This document shows positions 34,900 through 46,433 of a stretch of 64,000 nucleotides of DNA, piece after piece. The first letter of the stretch is position 1. Every line of letters starts with the position of its first letter. The notes below the pieces were generated by a model. The model ran no database searches and was not told the DNA's origin. It worked only from the letters and a program-made list of their open reading frames with translations. The position numbers and the translations under genes were made by a program. The stretch is from Larix kaempferi. Taxonomy: Eukaryota; Streptophyta; Pinopsida; Pinales; Pinaceae. Location: assembly GCA_027924585.1 (NCBI GenBank), contig BSBM01000321.1, positions 1,873,001 through 1,937,000 on the forward strand. The letters are read 5' to 3'.

Positions 34900-36000
34900 C
34901 GTTGAAAAGTTAACCAGGAAAGTTGTCCTTCATGTTCAAATGCCTAGGATGGAGGTACATTTTCAGTATATGCATCAAGGGAGGGTAGAGGGTGAGATGC
35001 ACTCTACCAGGTGTCAGGATCTAGTGGTGGATGCATGCAGAGATTTTAGTGTTGCTTTCCTTACGCATGCAAGATTTTTAATTAAAAAGCATGCAAAAGC
35101 AAGATTTTTGTATGCACTCATATTAGGGTTTTGGAAACCTTAATCAGTTAGTGAGGTGATATAAGGAGGCAAGGGGCAACTAGAAAGGGTTAATCAATAT
35201 TTTTAACAGAGATAGATGAGAGAGAGAGGAGGGCGCATTCTCTGCATGCATAGAAGGGGCGCATTCATTTGAGATAGATTGATGGCATACTCCTGAGAGG
35301 ATGAGGGTGCATGGTTTCTACTGAGAGAGACTGAGAGAGAGAGAGAGGCAACATCACCCAGGGTGTGGGAGATATCTTGTGAGATCTCTTCAGAGATTAA
35401 TGAGCAACAGAAGAGGGGCGCATTCTTGAGAGAGGGGTGCATTCTCCGTGAGGAAGGGAGATCTGATGTGCTTGGGGAGGATCCTTTAGGGAGGCAGAGA
35501 TTGCTACAGTACTTGACAGGATTCAAGAATCGAGAGATCAGGGTTTGATCATCCAGAGAGGGGCGCACTTTCAGAGTAACGAGGGTGCACTTCCACAGCA
35601 AGGGCGCACTTCAAAGATTGAGGTTGCAGTTGTTCTTCAGTAGTTGAGCAGATCATAGTAGAGACAGTGAGGGTACTTCTACCAAGGATTGGCATTAAGC
35701 ATAGATCAGAGATTCAGACAACACAGAGCAGTGGGCACATTTCCTCAGAGCAGCAATTACAGCTGCATACAGATCTAGGTCTTGTCCCTTCAGGTTTTTT
35801 TACCCATATAATTTATGGTTGTACTACTCTTCATTATATGCTCTGGCTTGAGATTGAAGAAAGCCCTCAGTAGTTGGTTTTTCCCCATTGGGGTTTTCCA
35901 GGATATATTGTTGTCCAGTGTGTGATTGCTGCAGTTTTGAGTAGTTTGAGAGATTCCATTGTGCTTTATTTTATAAGTATATTGCATTGATTATTCCTTC
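34900..36000 (+). repeat. 3' LTR of the truncated copia element
   Basis: A polypurine tract aagagggag (34891-34899) precedes gttgaaaagtt, the expected LTR start (the first T is mutated to C). A TATA-like gatataagg lies at 35157-35165. From 35218 to 35610 the motif ggggcgcattc and close variants occur about eight times. The right end is not defined; I place it roughly at 36000. Confidence 0.6.
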
Positions 36001-36841
36001 TCCGACTTAGAGAAGTTGGGTTTGTTATGCATGAGGCTTACTGTGAATTGAGGCCAACTTGGGTTGAGATTTCTAGAGCGAGTAGTGACCTCTAGAAAAT
36101 TATCAAGGGTTAGTTTTTAGGGTAAAGAAGAAACAAAAGCACATTCTCCTATTTATTTCCTCATTACATTCTTGATTTCATCTTTTAGAGCTTGAGCTTG
36201 GAGTGGGCAAAAAATTTGTGAGAGCTAGGAGGATAGAACAAAGGCCATCATAGCCACATTCTATTGTTGCAGATAGTTAAAAAGATGAAGAGGTAATCCC
36301 AAAGCGCATTCTTTGTAGTTTTTCTTTTATTTCCCTGCGTTGTTTGTTTGTGGATTTTCCCTCTTCTCCTACTCTACCCATTCCTCCTTCTCCATTATTC
36401 TATTGCAGGTTGTTCATGCCCTTCTTGTGGTTTATGCTTCTTGTTTTGATTCTCATGGTGTTGGTGGGGAATAGGCATGAGAGGGAAGAAGAGGATAGTG
36501 GTTGGAGTCATAGTGACCCTTATATGAGCATGAGGAATATAATGAGAAAATGGACACCTAGAGTTTGAGAATAAGAGGTTGCTCAAGCAAGCAAGAATGT
36601 GGTATAACAAAAGTTAGCATGTTGAATTGCAGAATCAAAGGTTGAGGATCAAGATAAAGATGCACCAAAAGAGGAAATAAATGCATCAACCCTCAACCTC
36701 CAATCTGGACATTCTAATCAATGTTGTAACTCACACATCGAGATGTTTGGGATCAGTACAGTTTTGAGAAATTTTTGGAAGCAATGATGAAGTTATAATC
36801 AGTTATCTAGTTCAATGGCATGAGGACATGCAATGCCTCAA
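36001..36841. other. Possible tail of a gypsy-like internal region
   Basis: No clear coding frame. It runs into a polypurine tract at 36842, so it may be the eroded end of an element's internal region. Confidence 0.3.
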
Positions 36842-37691
36842 GTGTGGGGGAGATGTTGGACCCTAGTTTTGGTACATTTTTCACTATCAATTATACCCTT
36901 TGTTTACCTCGTTGATCCTCCATTTCCACCACCTTATTACCCTTTTGATATCATACTTATGCTTTTACAAGGCATATACTACAAAGGGATTAACAAGGTC
37001 TTAATGTTGTCCATTTCTCAGAAGAATTCCTATTTTTGATGACTTAATGGATTTGAACTTGTTTTACTTATGATGATTACAAGAATCTTGGATCCTGTAA
37101 CCACTATGCAGATTCTTGTAACCGATCGTTGGTTAGTATATTAGTGCCAACTCAGACCAAAATCCGCCATATGGGTTTTGTGTACAAGGTCCTTCAGATG
37201 GTTATGCACCTATTGAACCGGTTCTAGACTAAACAAGGAAGGCAATATCCCATGGTCAAACATCAAGTCAAAGGCATGCCAAAGAATGGCGTTTCAACAC
37301 ATGCTCAAATCCAATTTCAGAAAACAAAAGATAATTTCATGCAATTCTTGTCATTAAATTAATTATGATAAATCGATGTTCTATTCTCCTATGTGAAGCT
37401 TGGATAGTTATCTTAGAATATGAATATAGCACCAATTTGTTGTGCTAGATTGGAAGCCACAAAAGAAGGGATTGGGCATGAATTTGTAACTGTTATATAT
37501 ATGACTCTATGAGAGATCATTCGACCCAAGGGAGAAGAGTATAATATAATGAGAACGAACAGAGGATTGATGTGCATGGTCATTGTGTACCTTTGTACTT
37601 GCTTTCATTTTAACACAAAGAATATTGATGCTTCATTTTGCATGGTGATTACCATGTGATATTGTAGTCCACCTATGCAATGTGTTACAGG
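36842..37691 (+). repeat. Possible gypsy-type LTR after a polypurine tract
   Basis: gtgtgggggaga (36842-36853) is a typical Athila-like polypurine tract. It is followed by tgttggaccctag, a plausible LTR start. The right end is uncertain; tgtgttaca at 37683-37691 is one candidate. No second copy is in the window to confirm it. Confidence 0.4.
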
Positions 37692-38960
37692 CTAGGCAGG
37701 GCCCCCTACGTTGGTACATGTTGCACTACATTAGTTAGTTAGTTTCTTTTTACTTCTTGATGCAAACTAGTTTGTGTGATTTTCATTTATTTTGCTTTTA
37801 TGCAATCTTTAGTTTGGTGTAATCCTTTATGAATTTTGATTAATGCTTGTATTATTAAGCTACAAGAAATACTCATTCATTGATGGTTAATGAACAAATT
37901 ACTCAATATAAGTTTTACAGGAACATTCTAAATCCTCAAGTGAATGAAAGACTGTACATTGTTCCTATGATTGCATGCTAGTAGATATTCTTTCAAATGC
38001 TTGAAGTATTCCTGTAGTATAAAATCAACTCAGTTAATTTCTTTCATTTGATTTCTTGTTTGATGAGCTCTGGTATGGTGTGCATTTACAAAAGCCATCT
38101 ATTTGTTAGTTATTGTTGAACAAATTGCTAAGAAACTGCTGCAAGAACATTTTGTTCAGTGAATGAAATATTGTGACTTGGTGATTATGAGCCTGTAATC
38201 TAGTGAATGATAATTGAAGTGATTATAAATGTCTCTATAATTTGATTGATTTCCTTTGAGTTATATATGGTAAACAAGAAGAATGCCTTTATATTGAGAT
38301 AGAAACTATTAATAAGCTCCCCTAAATATACACTGCCTACATTTCACAAGGTTACGTCCCTAGTTGATAATTTAATGTTATAGGATTTAACTAGCATATA
38401 ACTAAGATTGTTTGAGTTAAAAATCAATCACCTTCCCTTGTGATTTTGTTGAATTATTTGAGAGTTTAGGATTATCTTGTTAGATATGTGACTATGAGAT
38501 CACCTTTCACGAGTGCAAGGTGAGAATTATGGTCTTGTTGCTTCCTAAAGGAATCAAATCACACCCCCAAGATTGAAAAGGTTCAATTCCTAACCACTCA
38601 TGAATTTAGAAACCTATCTACTTGAGCATTAGTTCTTGGTCATCCTCTTTGATCAGGGAATTGGGTATCCTCCATCACATAATGCAAAAAGTAGGAGTGC
38701 AAAGCATCATTGTGAATTTAGAAACATTACCTACTCGAGCATTAGTTTTTGGTCAATTTTTTTTATCAAGGAATTGTGTATTCTCCATCACATAATGCAT
38801 AAAGTAGAAGAGTGCAAAGCATATATAGAATGCAAGAGACAACAAAGGATGAAAGTTTTGGGTAACATCCCTTCCCATGATTAAAAAGGGGGCTAACTAT
38901 GAGTTTCTAGTGTGCTATGGAAGGCTTCAAATTGGATGTAACATTTACATAAAAGGGCTC
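37692..38960. other. Intergenic sequence, no gene seen
   Basis: AT-rich. A short diverged duplication (tttagaaac, ctactcgagcattagtt; near 38610 and 38716) is the only structure noted. Confidence 0.45.
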
Positions 38961-38971
38961 TACAACCACCT

Positions 38972-39025
38972 AAATTTGAACCCATAATGTTTTCTTGGTG
39001 ACACTCTATCCCCACCACTAAACCA
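38972..39025 (-). repeat. tRNA-derived SINE-like promoter (A and B boxes)
   Basis: On the minus strand, tggtttagtggtgg (39025-39012) fits the polymerase III A box. About 30 bases further, ggttcaaattt (38982-38972) fits the B box. This spacing is that of a tRNA or tRNA-derived SINE. The arms do not fold into a good tRNA by eye, so a SINE head or tRNA relic is more likely than a working tRNA gene. Confidence 0.5.
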
Positions 39026-39568
39026 TGAACTCAACTAATATTTAATTTTGACACATCACAACTTAGCAAAGTTTTCTATAATTATTTAGCCACGCCCCAA
39101 AATTATTTATTTATCCCCATGAACCCATTTGATACCCTCCACTAAATCCAAAAGGCAAGGGTAAATTTTCTATATATATTTTATATTGTAATATTTTCTA
39201 TATTCAAATATGCTTCCCTTCTTAGAAGGTTAGCATGTGATGGTGTTTTCTCTTTGTAAATATTATTCTTAGTGACTATCTTGGTGAGTATCCACTAAAC
39301 CATGAACTCAACTAATATTTAATTTTGACACATCACAACCTAGCAAAGTTTTCTATAATTATTTAGCCACGCCCCAAAATGATTTATTTATCCCCATGAA
39401 CCCATTTGATACCCTCCACTAAATCCAAAAGGCAAGGGTAAATTTTCTATATATATTTTATATTGTAATATTTTCTATATTCAAATATGCTTCCCTTCTT
39501 AGAAGTTTAGCATGTGATGGTGTTTTCTCTCTGTAAATATTACTCTTAGTGACTATCTTGGTGAGTAT
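39015..39568 (+). repeat. 277-bp tandem duplication
   Basis: Copies 39015-39291 and 39292-39568 are nearly identical (a few single changes such as aacttagc/aacctagc). The left copy starts inside the SINE-like A box. Confidence 0.93.
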
Positions 39569-39603
39569 ATGGTTGTGGGATCTTAGAAGGTTGCAGATGG
39601 TGG

Positions 39604-39737
39604 TGTTGTTTTCCTTTATGAATATTAATTTGGTGACTATGTTCCTTTCCATCCATGTGTTGATTGGTGATGTTGTTTTCCTTTATGAATATTAATTTGG
39701 TGACTATGTTCCTTTCCATCTATGTGTTGATTGATAG
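39604..39737 (+). repeat. 67-bp tandem duplication
   Basis: tgttgttttcctttatgaat begins at 39604 and again at 39671; the copies differ by very few bases. Confidence 0.9.
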
Positions 39738-39785
39738 TGAATATGGATAGCATTGTGTTGCCTTGGCAATTTACAGGAATGGTAG

Positions 39786-40130
39786 AAAGGCTTTGTTTCA
39801 TAGAAGTCGTGACTAAATTTGCAAATCATCTTCATAGTTTTTATGAGCTCATTGGTATATGTGTTGCTAAAGGCTTTGTTTCATAGAAGCCGTGACTAAA
39901 TTTGCAAATCATCTTCATAGTTTTTATGAGCTCATTGGTATATGTGTTGCTAAAGGCTTTGTTTCATAGAAGCCGTGACTAAATTTGCAAATCATCTTCA
40001 TAGTTTTTATGAGCTCATTGGTATATGTGTTGCTATATGTTAGAACATTAAAATCTATAAACTCTAAATTAATCATTGTCTTCATAGTTTTTATGAACTC
40101 GTTGGTATCTGTGTTGCTATATGTTAGAAC
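39786..40130 (+). repeat. 83-bp tandem repeat, three full copies plus a partial one
   Basis: aaaggctttgtttcatagaa starts at 39786, 39869 and 39952. A fourth, shorter unit (cttcatagtttttatga) follows at 40080. The open frame across 39985-40167 is a by-product of the repetition. Confidence 0.92.
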
Positions 40131-42001
40131 CCCAAAATCTGTGTTTGATGTCGCAAAAAAATCTTAATGGCTTGTCCTATTTTGATAATATGTTTCCAAT
40201 ATGTAAAGCACATATAGGCTGAGTTTTTGGATTTCTATTTTTCTTCATTTCTAACTTATTTACTTGAGCATTAAAGAATCTATGAGATTTATTGTTGAAC
40301 GCTTAATAGCCTAATGAATTTCAGTTAAACCGTATATTTTTCATTTTTAAGGGATGCCAACACTCATTTTACATTAATTTATAGTGGCCTAAAATCCTTT
40401 AGAGTGACCATAATTCCTCTTGCCTTGTAGACCTCAACTATAAAGAAAATTGAAACCTTGATAAACCAAATGACAAAAGGATCCAATATCTTGTTTTTTA
40501 GAGGAATATACTGAAAAAGTGGTATAATGGTTGGGGAGAGTTGTTTTGTCATTTTCTAATCTCTAAACAAAGGATTTATAGCCCACTTGCTTCACCAACA
40601 TAACTACTTCATAGAATTAATTTTTTTCACTCTACTCTCAGTCTTGAAAGAGAGATCATGTTCTCTATGTAACCTTCACACAACAATGTCAAATACTATA
40701 CAAATACTATGTAAATAAGAACTTTCTTCCAAATGCAACTCCTTTGCATTTTGATATCCAATAAAATTAGATCTCTCAAAATATCTCTAGCGAAGACACC
40801 ATCTCAGTTCTCTCAAGGAACTTCTAGCTAAGACACCGTCTGAGTTCTATGTATGTTTTGTTTCCAACAGAAAACAAATACAAGGAGCTATTATATGTGA
40901 AGATACCTCTAGCTAAGACACCATCTTAGTTCGGTGTGTGTTTTGCTTCCAACCCAATAAAAATACAAAGAGTTATTATAAGCGCTAATACTCTCTACGA
41001 CAATGTGCTCAACACATAAACAAGTTGCAAATACAAAGAGTTATTATAAGTGCTAATACTCTCAACACTGCTCAATACATAAACAAGTTGCAGCGAATAG
41101 TTTGTAAATGCAAATAGAAGGAAACAATTCGATTTCCGTAGTGTAAAAGTAAACAATCCACTCTGTGGCTCTTTGTATATGTAATATGAACACTTTAATT
41201 ATGTCCACTAGCTGAATGTAAAAACTTGTTCTTCAAGATGCATTCAAGTGACAAGACCAATATCACTTTTAACTTGTTATCTTTAACCATTGAAAGGTCT
41301 CTTTCACCATATATCAATAATTATGTTTGAGGGTAGGAGGTAGTGGTGGGGCCTTATGACTGGTTTGATGGACTTTATGAATGGTGTGATGGAGACCCAG
41401 GTTTCATCCCTTGTGGTGGGATGCAGCACTTCCTGTGGGGACTGCTGTAGCTCTCGAAGACCTGAAGACCTGAAGACCTGTGGGAGTGCTGTAGCCCTTG
41501 AATACCTTGTGTTGACACAGTGACAATTCTATTCCGGCTGGGCAGAATGTTCTTCTAGTCAAACTAACGCTGGGCCAGGTCAGGTCAGATTTACTAGGTA
41601 CACTGCTGTGCTGTTAACATAGCTTGGTCCAGGTCAGGTCCGGTTTACTAGGTCAGGTTTACTACGCTGCTGTGCTGTTAGCATAGCTTGCTGTGCAGTG
41701 GGGTGGGTTCCAGTTAAAAACATAAACAAAACACGTGGTGTTATAAGTGTGATCGTTGTATAAAAGAATGTTGAAGATAATTAATAAAAGACAAAGTGAA
41801 AGGGTATCTTTGGAACTTATTGGCACGGTGTTTCAAATGAATCTAGCATACCAGCAATCTGATATCCAACATTTCATCAGGCAGAGACAAATGTTTTGGG
41901 AACACTGATTTGCGAAGATGGAACACCCAACGATTCAACGATTATAAGGCTGCCCTACATAAATGACTCAACGATTATGAGGCTGCACTACATATGTTAT
42001 T
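40131..42001. other. Intergenic sequence with small duplications
   Basis: No gene seen. There are diverged duplications around ctagctaagacacc (40780-40930) and aaatacaaagagttattata (40965 and 41032), a gaagacctg triplet near 41456, and a ~60-70 bp duplication of the ccaggtcaggtc, tttactaggt, gctgtgctgtta block (41574-41690). Confidence 0.5.
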
Positions 42002-42157
42002 GATGAACACTTAGGCCTTCAAACGCAAGAGATTCCAGCAATTGGCCAATTTACACAGATTCAAGCCAATGTGCAGCGCTTCAGTGAAAGGGCCGATGAC
42101 CCAATGAATTTGGGTAGTGCTGTAGGTCATCCCAGTGATCCCCAACCCCATCAATAA
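42002..42157 (+). other. Coding-like 51-codon segment, unrecognised
   Basis: An open stretch reading DEHLGLQTQEIPAIGQFTQI and ending NLGSAVGHPSDPQPHQ with a TAA at 42155. The composition looks like the end of a real protein. It lies about 180 bases from the snoRNA candidate on the opposite strand. I cannot assign a family or find adjoining exons. Confidence 0.25.
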
Positions 42158-42335
42158 GAAACGTTGTAGTCCCAAAAATGCGGAGATAACCCAAAAATGT
42201 GAAGAGAACGATACAGAAATTTACAGAGTGCGTGCGTTCTGCTCGGCTTTCCTCTGCGGCCCCTTACCTACGAAATTACCAATTCAAAAGAACGATGAAA
42301 CAGATTCTAGAACAAAATCTAAACACATGATTTTC

Positions 42336-42460
42336 AAGGGTATCAGAATGGTATACTGTGAGCGCCCATTAAGCGTAACAAGGTAAATATTGGGGCGGAC
42401 GCCCTTCTCGCAGAAGTGCGAGGGCTTACCTGTCATCACCTACCCTTTTGAACCTGTGAT
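42336..42460 (-). ncRNA. Candidate U13-like (SNORD13-type) box C/D snoRNA
   Basis: On the minus strand: C box GTGATGA (42439-42433), D box CTGA (42346-42343), and a terminal stem AAGGGTA (42447-42441) pairing with TACCCTT (42342-42336). Two stretches are exactly complementary to the 3' end of plant 18S rRNA: ACCTTGTTACG (42384-42374) and, upstream of the C box, CAGGTTCA (42456-42449). They match CGTAACAAGGT and TGAACCTG, which flank the TTCCGTAGG containing the acetylated cytidine of helix 45. U13 in animals has the same order, with a 5' element before the C box and CCTTGTTACG before the D box, and guides that N4-acetylation rather than methylation. An internal hairpin CTCGCA-CTTC-TGCGAG (42422-42407) is present. 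The 5' end is estimated from the TATA box. The target and role are inferred. Confidence 0.8.
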
Positions 42461-42482
42461 TGTATACCGATTTCGGACGAAC

Positions 42483-42533
42483 TATATATAACATCCCCTT
42501 CTCATGACTTTAAGCACCACGCTGATGTGGGAT
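42483..42533 (-). promoter_or_regulatory. Plant snRNA-type promoter (USE plus TATA) for the snoRNA
   Basis: On the minus strand, ATCCCACATCA (42533-42523) matches the plant upstream sequence element RTCCCACATCG at 10 of 11 positions. TATATATA (42490-42483) follows after 32 bases. This spacing is that of polymerase II snRNA genes; polymerase III genes have about 10 bases less. A start about 30 bases after the TATA box falls near 42460, just before the first antisense element. Confidence 0.75.
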
Positions 42534-42660
42534 ATATGAATTATTACTTCTCACACATTTAAATTTCATTCATTTTCTTGTTACTTCTCACACTGAAAGC
42601 ATATAAGAATATAGTTTATAGTTAGGGTTTAGTAGTTTCATATGTTGATCCAAACGTTCC

Positions 42661-42842
42661 TAAATGCTCACATCTACATCTACTAAAATTGATATATATA
42701 TAGTAAAGATTCTACATCTCATTATTATATTTCTTGTACATGAGTTTCTATTAAATGCTCACATCTACATCTATTAAAATCGATATATTTCTGGTAAAGA
42801 TTCTACATCTCATTATTATATTTCTTGTACATGAGTTTCTAT
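42661..42842 (+). repeat. 91-bp tandem duplication
   Basis: taaatgctcacatctacatc begins at 42661 and 42752; the copies are nearly identical. Confidence 0.9.
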
Positions 42843-45085
42843 TGTTTTTCTGGATCTTTACCTTTGCCTTGACTCACCCTCAAAGATTAACACATCTAGT
42901 ACTTCCTAGTTTTTTTAAAGACTACTCCTAGCATTTCTAGATCTTGCAGTTGGTTGTGTGCATCATTTATGGACCAATTACACATACTTTTCCTTCCATT
43001 TTGTTTGAATCTCCTCACTTTTCCATGTTACATTTCTATGCTTATATTTTACTCTCACATTCAAAAAATGATATGCAATCCAATATGTCACACCCACAAC
43101 CTTGCAACACAGTTATCTAAAGTTTGTGCTTATGTAATATTCAATATTATATTACAACATCTACAAACCTATGACGTGGGTGTTCTAGACTTAGCACCAT
43201 GATTCTACATTGCAACACCCACAAACATGTAATGAGGGTTTCTCAAATAATCGTAATCCCCTCTATTGCAGTTCTTTTATTTACTACATTTACACCACTT
43301 GCAACTAATATGTCCTTACCCAACTTTGTCTTCAACAGTTCTAACTACAAAATTACAATATTCAAATTTCATTATTTACAACACGACCCAACTTATTTTC
43401 CTTTATTTGTAACAAACTTTGAGACTTCTAATCTTGTTCATATGGACATATCATTCCAATTTCACACCACAAAAATAGCATGTTCTATGCATAATTATGA
43501 TTTAGACATTACCTAATGTTGCAACCAAGATAAAATCAATTGTTAACATCTCGTGTGCATTAGGAGTGAAATGAAGGAAATAAAACACTCTTTGGACCAT
43601 GTAAATTACAACAAACTATGTATACAATTCTTCTTTCTTTTTACAAATTGCTATCATAGTTCTTGTGTTTGATATTTTATGTTGGAACAATAGTGTGGTT
43701 GTTTTCTTAATGTTGTTCTTCAATGTAAAATGATATCATAAAATGGATTAAATGTTGATGGAAAAAAATGTTGGCACGGGACATCAACAATATTGCAAAC
43801 AAATCCTAGGAGAGGCAAGTGCAAGGGGAGGGGGTTTTCATTGACCCTGGGAAAAAAAGATAATTAAACTTTGCATGGGGAATAGGCATCAGTTCCAATA
43901 ATCACGCAGAGGCCTTAGCATTGTGGAAAGGAATAGAATTGGTATAAGATTGAGAGATAAAAGTCCTCACTATAGTAGGTGTTACAACTATCCTCATAAG
44001 GTAGACGCTGAACAAAACCCTTTCAAAAGAACCTCAGCTCCGAAGGATGATAGAACAAACTCAATGCCTCACCAACATAATGGAGACAATCTAATTCTTT
44101 CATACTCTCATATCTAGGAACAAAAGGACCAACCTCTCCTCAATAACAAGCAAAAAGAACATTGAACATGGTGGTCCTAGTTCCAAGCATAATTTATTTT
44201 CTAATAAATGTTACGTAAAACAATTTCATTTTTAAGGTAGTATACTACGTAGTATACCAGCCAGTACATAAGTAGTAGCTCTAGAATTCTAAAAATAGGA
44301 AGTATATGGAATAGTCTACAAACATTTCTGACATTTTTCGAATTTTTTTAGCATGATTCATTCTGTTAGTTGTGTTATTCAATTGCACAGTTTAGATGCA
44401 GTCTAGATCTTTTTCTATAATATAATAAATATTTGTTTTGTTTTAAAAAAATGTTAGCAAACAAATCCAAAAAAAAATGACCAAATAAAACAAATATAAA
44501 ATACATAATAGTTAATTCAAATTTAATTGATTTACTAAGATATCAAATGAAATGTTGAGAACTAATCAATAATCAAAATAATATATTTTATTAATTGTGT
44601 TGTACTTTCATTCCAAATTTTATGTAAATAATAAAAAATAAAATTATTTTCAACCCATTAAACTTAATCTCAAAATTATATATTATTTATATTTAACAAG
44701 TCAAAAATAATTTTAATGTAAAACAAATGAATAAGAAAATACATTTTATTTCATTCAAAATTTGTTATATTCTATTGCTATGCATAATTTCACTAAAAAC
44801 ACTCTTGGATAAGAAATCTAATATATGACTTAAATGCTAACATGACATGAAACCCATGTTCCAACACTGTATGCATAACTTAAGTGTTTCTTTATCAATT
44901 TATTATAAAAAGAATTAAATTAAAATATTTTGGCCCAAAGACGCTATATTTATTTATGGCCCCAATTTTGTATTAAAAACCCACTTTACATAAAAATAGG
45001 GACAATTCAAGTAAAGGGTTTTATGGGCATAACTACTAATTAATAGTTGTAATCAAAAAGTGTTAAAACACAGTGTAGTTCATGT
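42843..45085. other. AT-rich intergenic sequence, no gene seen
   Basis: Only short frames without recognisable domains; composition becomes very AT-rich from 44400 to 44950. Confidence 0.5.
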
Positions 45086-45106
45086 AAAAAGGTGTAGTTC
45101 ATGTTC

Positions 45107-46433
45107 GTCCCCATGATGGGTGTCATATGTCTACCTACCTCTCTGTACATGGATGCAATTTGACTTGATAGATGGTTGGAGTTAGGTAACAAGTGGCGGT
45201 AGGCCAAGGTTCAGGCAGATTTCACAATCTAGACTTGAAGATTTGCGATGATGAGGATTGTTATCTCTCTCGAGAAGTGATGGTCGTCAACTTGTCCTAT
45301 TTTTAGAACGATCCATCTTCATCCCATGACATGATGCCTCCACTCGTGTGCAAGATTATGGTTCATCATGGAGGCATTGTCTCCACCTCTTTCTGACATC
45401 TATGTGCTTAGAACCCATGATAGTCTATCATGCTTCGGGAAAAATCATAAGACCTTAAGTTATGTCTTAAGGTGGAAGCAAAAGGATTAGAGCGATGGTT
45501 TAGATATTAGCTCAGACATTTAGGCCTCCACTAGGCCAAATTCTTTGACATTTGGACTCAACAACAATTACAAGGGATGCATGATGGTCCATGCCAAGTG
45601 CACATGACACAAGCAATTCCATGGTAGTTGACACACACATATGCCATGGGTCCTGAAAGTGCATGATGCATCCCATGATAGCTTCAATAGCATGGTGTAT
45701 TCTCTGGTCCAGTGGCGGATTAAGGATATAGAGAATTGGGTTTCTAATAAGCAAGTTGAACAAGACCTTGCCTCTCTTCAAGCAGACTTTGGAAAAATGA
45801 TTGAGGATTCGGGGTTGACCAGGACTCAATACACTAAGTTTGTTAAAAATGCCACCCTCCACTGGCATACCAAAACCCTTCTAGGTCGGACCTTAATGGA
45901 ACATGAGGAAGAGAGACAAGGGATTCCAACTCTTGATCATATGGAGGCCCTCCTTAAGAAGATTGCAAGGGCGTAAATTGAGCTCGAGGTGAAGATGAAT
46001 GTTCTAGCTTGTGCCACTACAAGGATGGTTTTTAAGGAGTTTTCTTCTTGGGGCAGACTAGCATAGCCAAAGAAAACCCTAAGATGCCTCATGTTATTAT
46101 TTACAATTATTCATGAGTTTTGTTATATGTCCTCTATTAGGCTCAGTCATAGGATTTCTCTGGTCTATATGCATGTTAGCTCCACTAAGATAGTTGGTTT
46201 TAGGCCTAGTATCATTAGAGCAACTGCTTTTCAACATAATTTTAGTAGTTTTTTGAAATTTTGGTCTCCCCATAGGAGATGTTTTTTCAACAACATTAAC
46301 AGTGACTCTGTCTAGAATAATGTGGCAAAACTTTGGTTGTGTGGCTTGTCTAGTTTCTCTAGTGGAAGGTTGGGCACCACATCACTTGTATCATATTTTA
46401 TCATTTTCAATTTTAATTGAATTCAAGCTTTAA
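45107..46433 (+). mobile_element. Poly(A)-tailed retro-insertion with 21-bp target duplication
   Basis: The stretch is bounded by aaaaaggtgtagttcatgttc (45086-45106) and aaaaaggtgtagttcacgttc (46434-46454), a 21-bp direct repeat with one mismatch. The right end carries an A run after caagcttt. Long target duplication plus poly(A) is the mark of LINE-type retrotransposition, so this is a truncated LINE or a retrocopied mRNA. Inside, 45641-45976 encodes NKQVEQDLASLQADFGKMIE and MEALLKKIARA, a coiled-coil-like frame that I do not recognise, and other frames are broken. No reverse transcriptase motif is visible. Confidence 0.7.
45641..45976 (+). pseudogene. Unrecognised coiled-coil-like frame inside the retro-insertion
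   Basis: 111 codons are open, with a stop before IELEVKMNVLACATTRM, which continues in the same frame. The composition (Glu, Lys and Leu spaced in heptads) looks coding. It may be gag-like or a copied host gene; no family was recognised. Confidence 0.3.

Noticed and set aside
38972-39025. Functional tRNA gene
   Set aside because: A and B boxes are present, but I could not form a proper acceptor stem or anticodon arm.
39786-40130. Regular repeats that could suggest a CRISPR array
   Set aside because: The copies are contiguous 83-bp duplications without unique spacers, in plant nuclear DNA.
42135-42386. 83-codon plus-strand frame
   Set aside because: It runs antisense through the snoRNA candidate; the start would be GTG, and RNA-type signals explain the sequence better.
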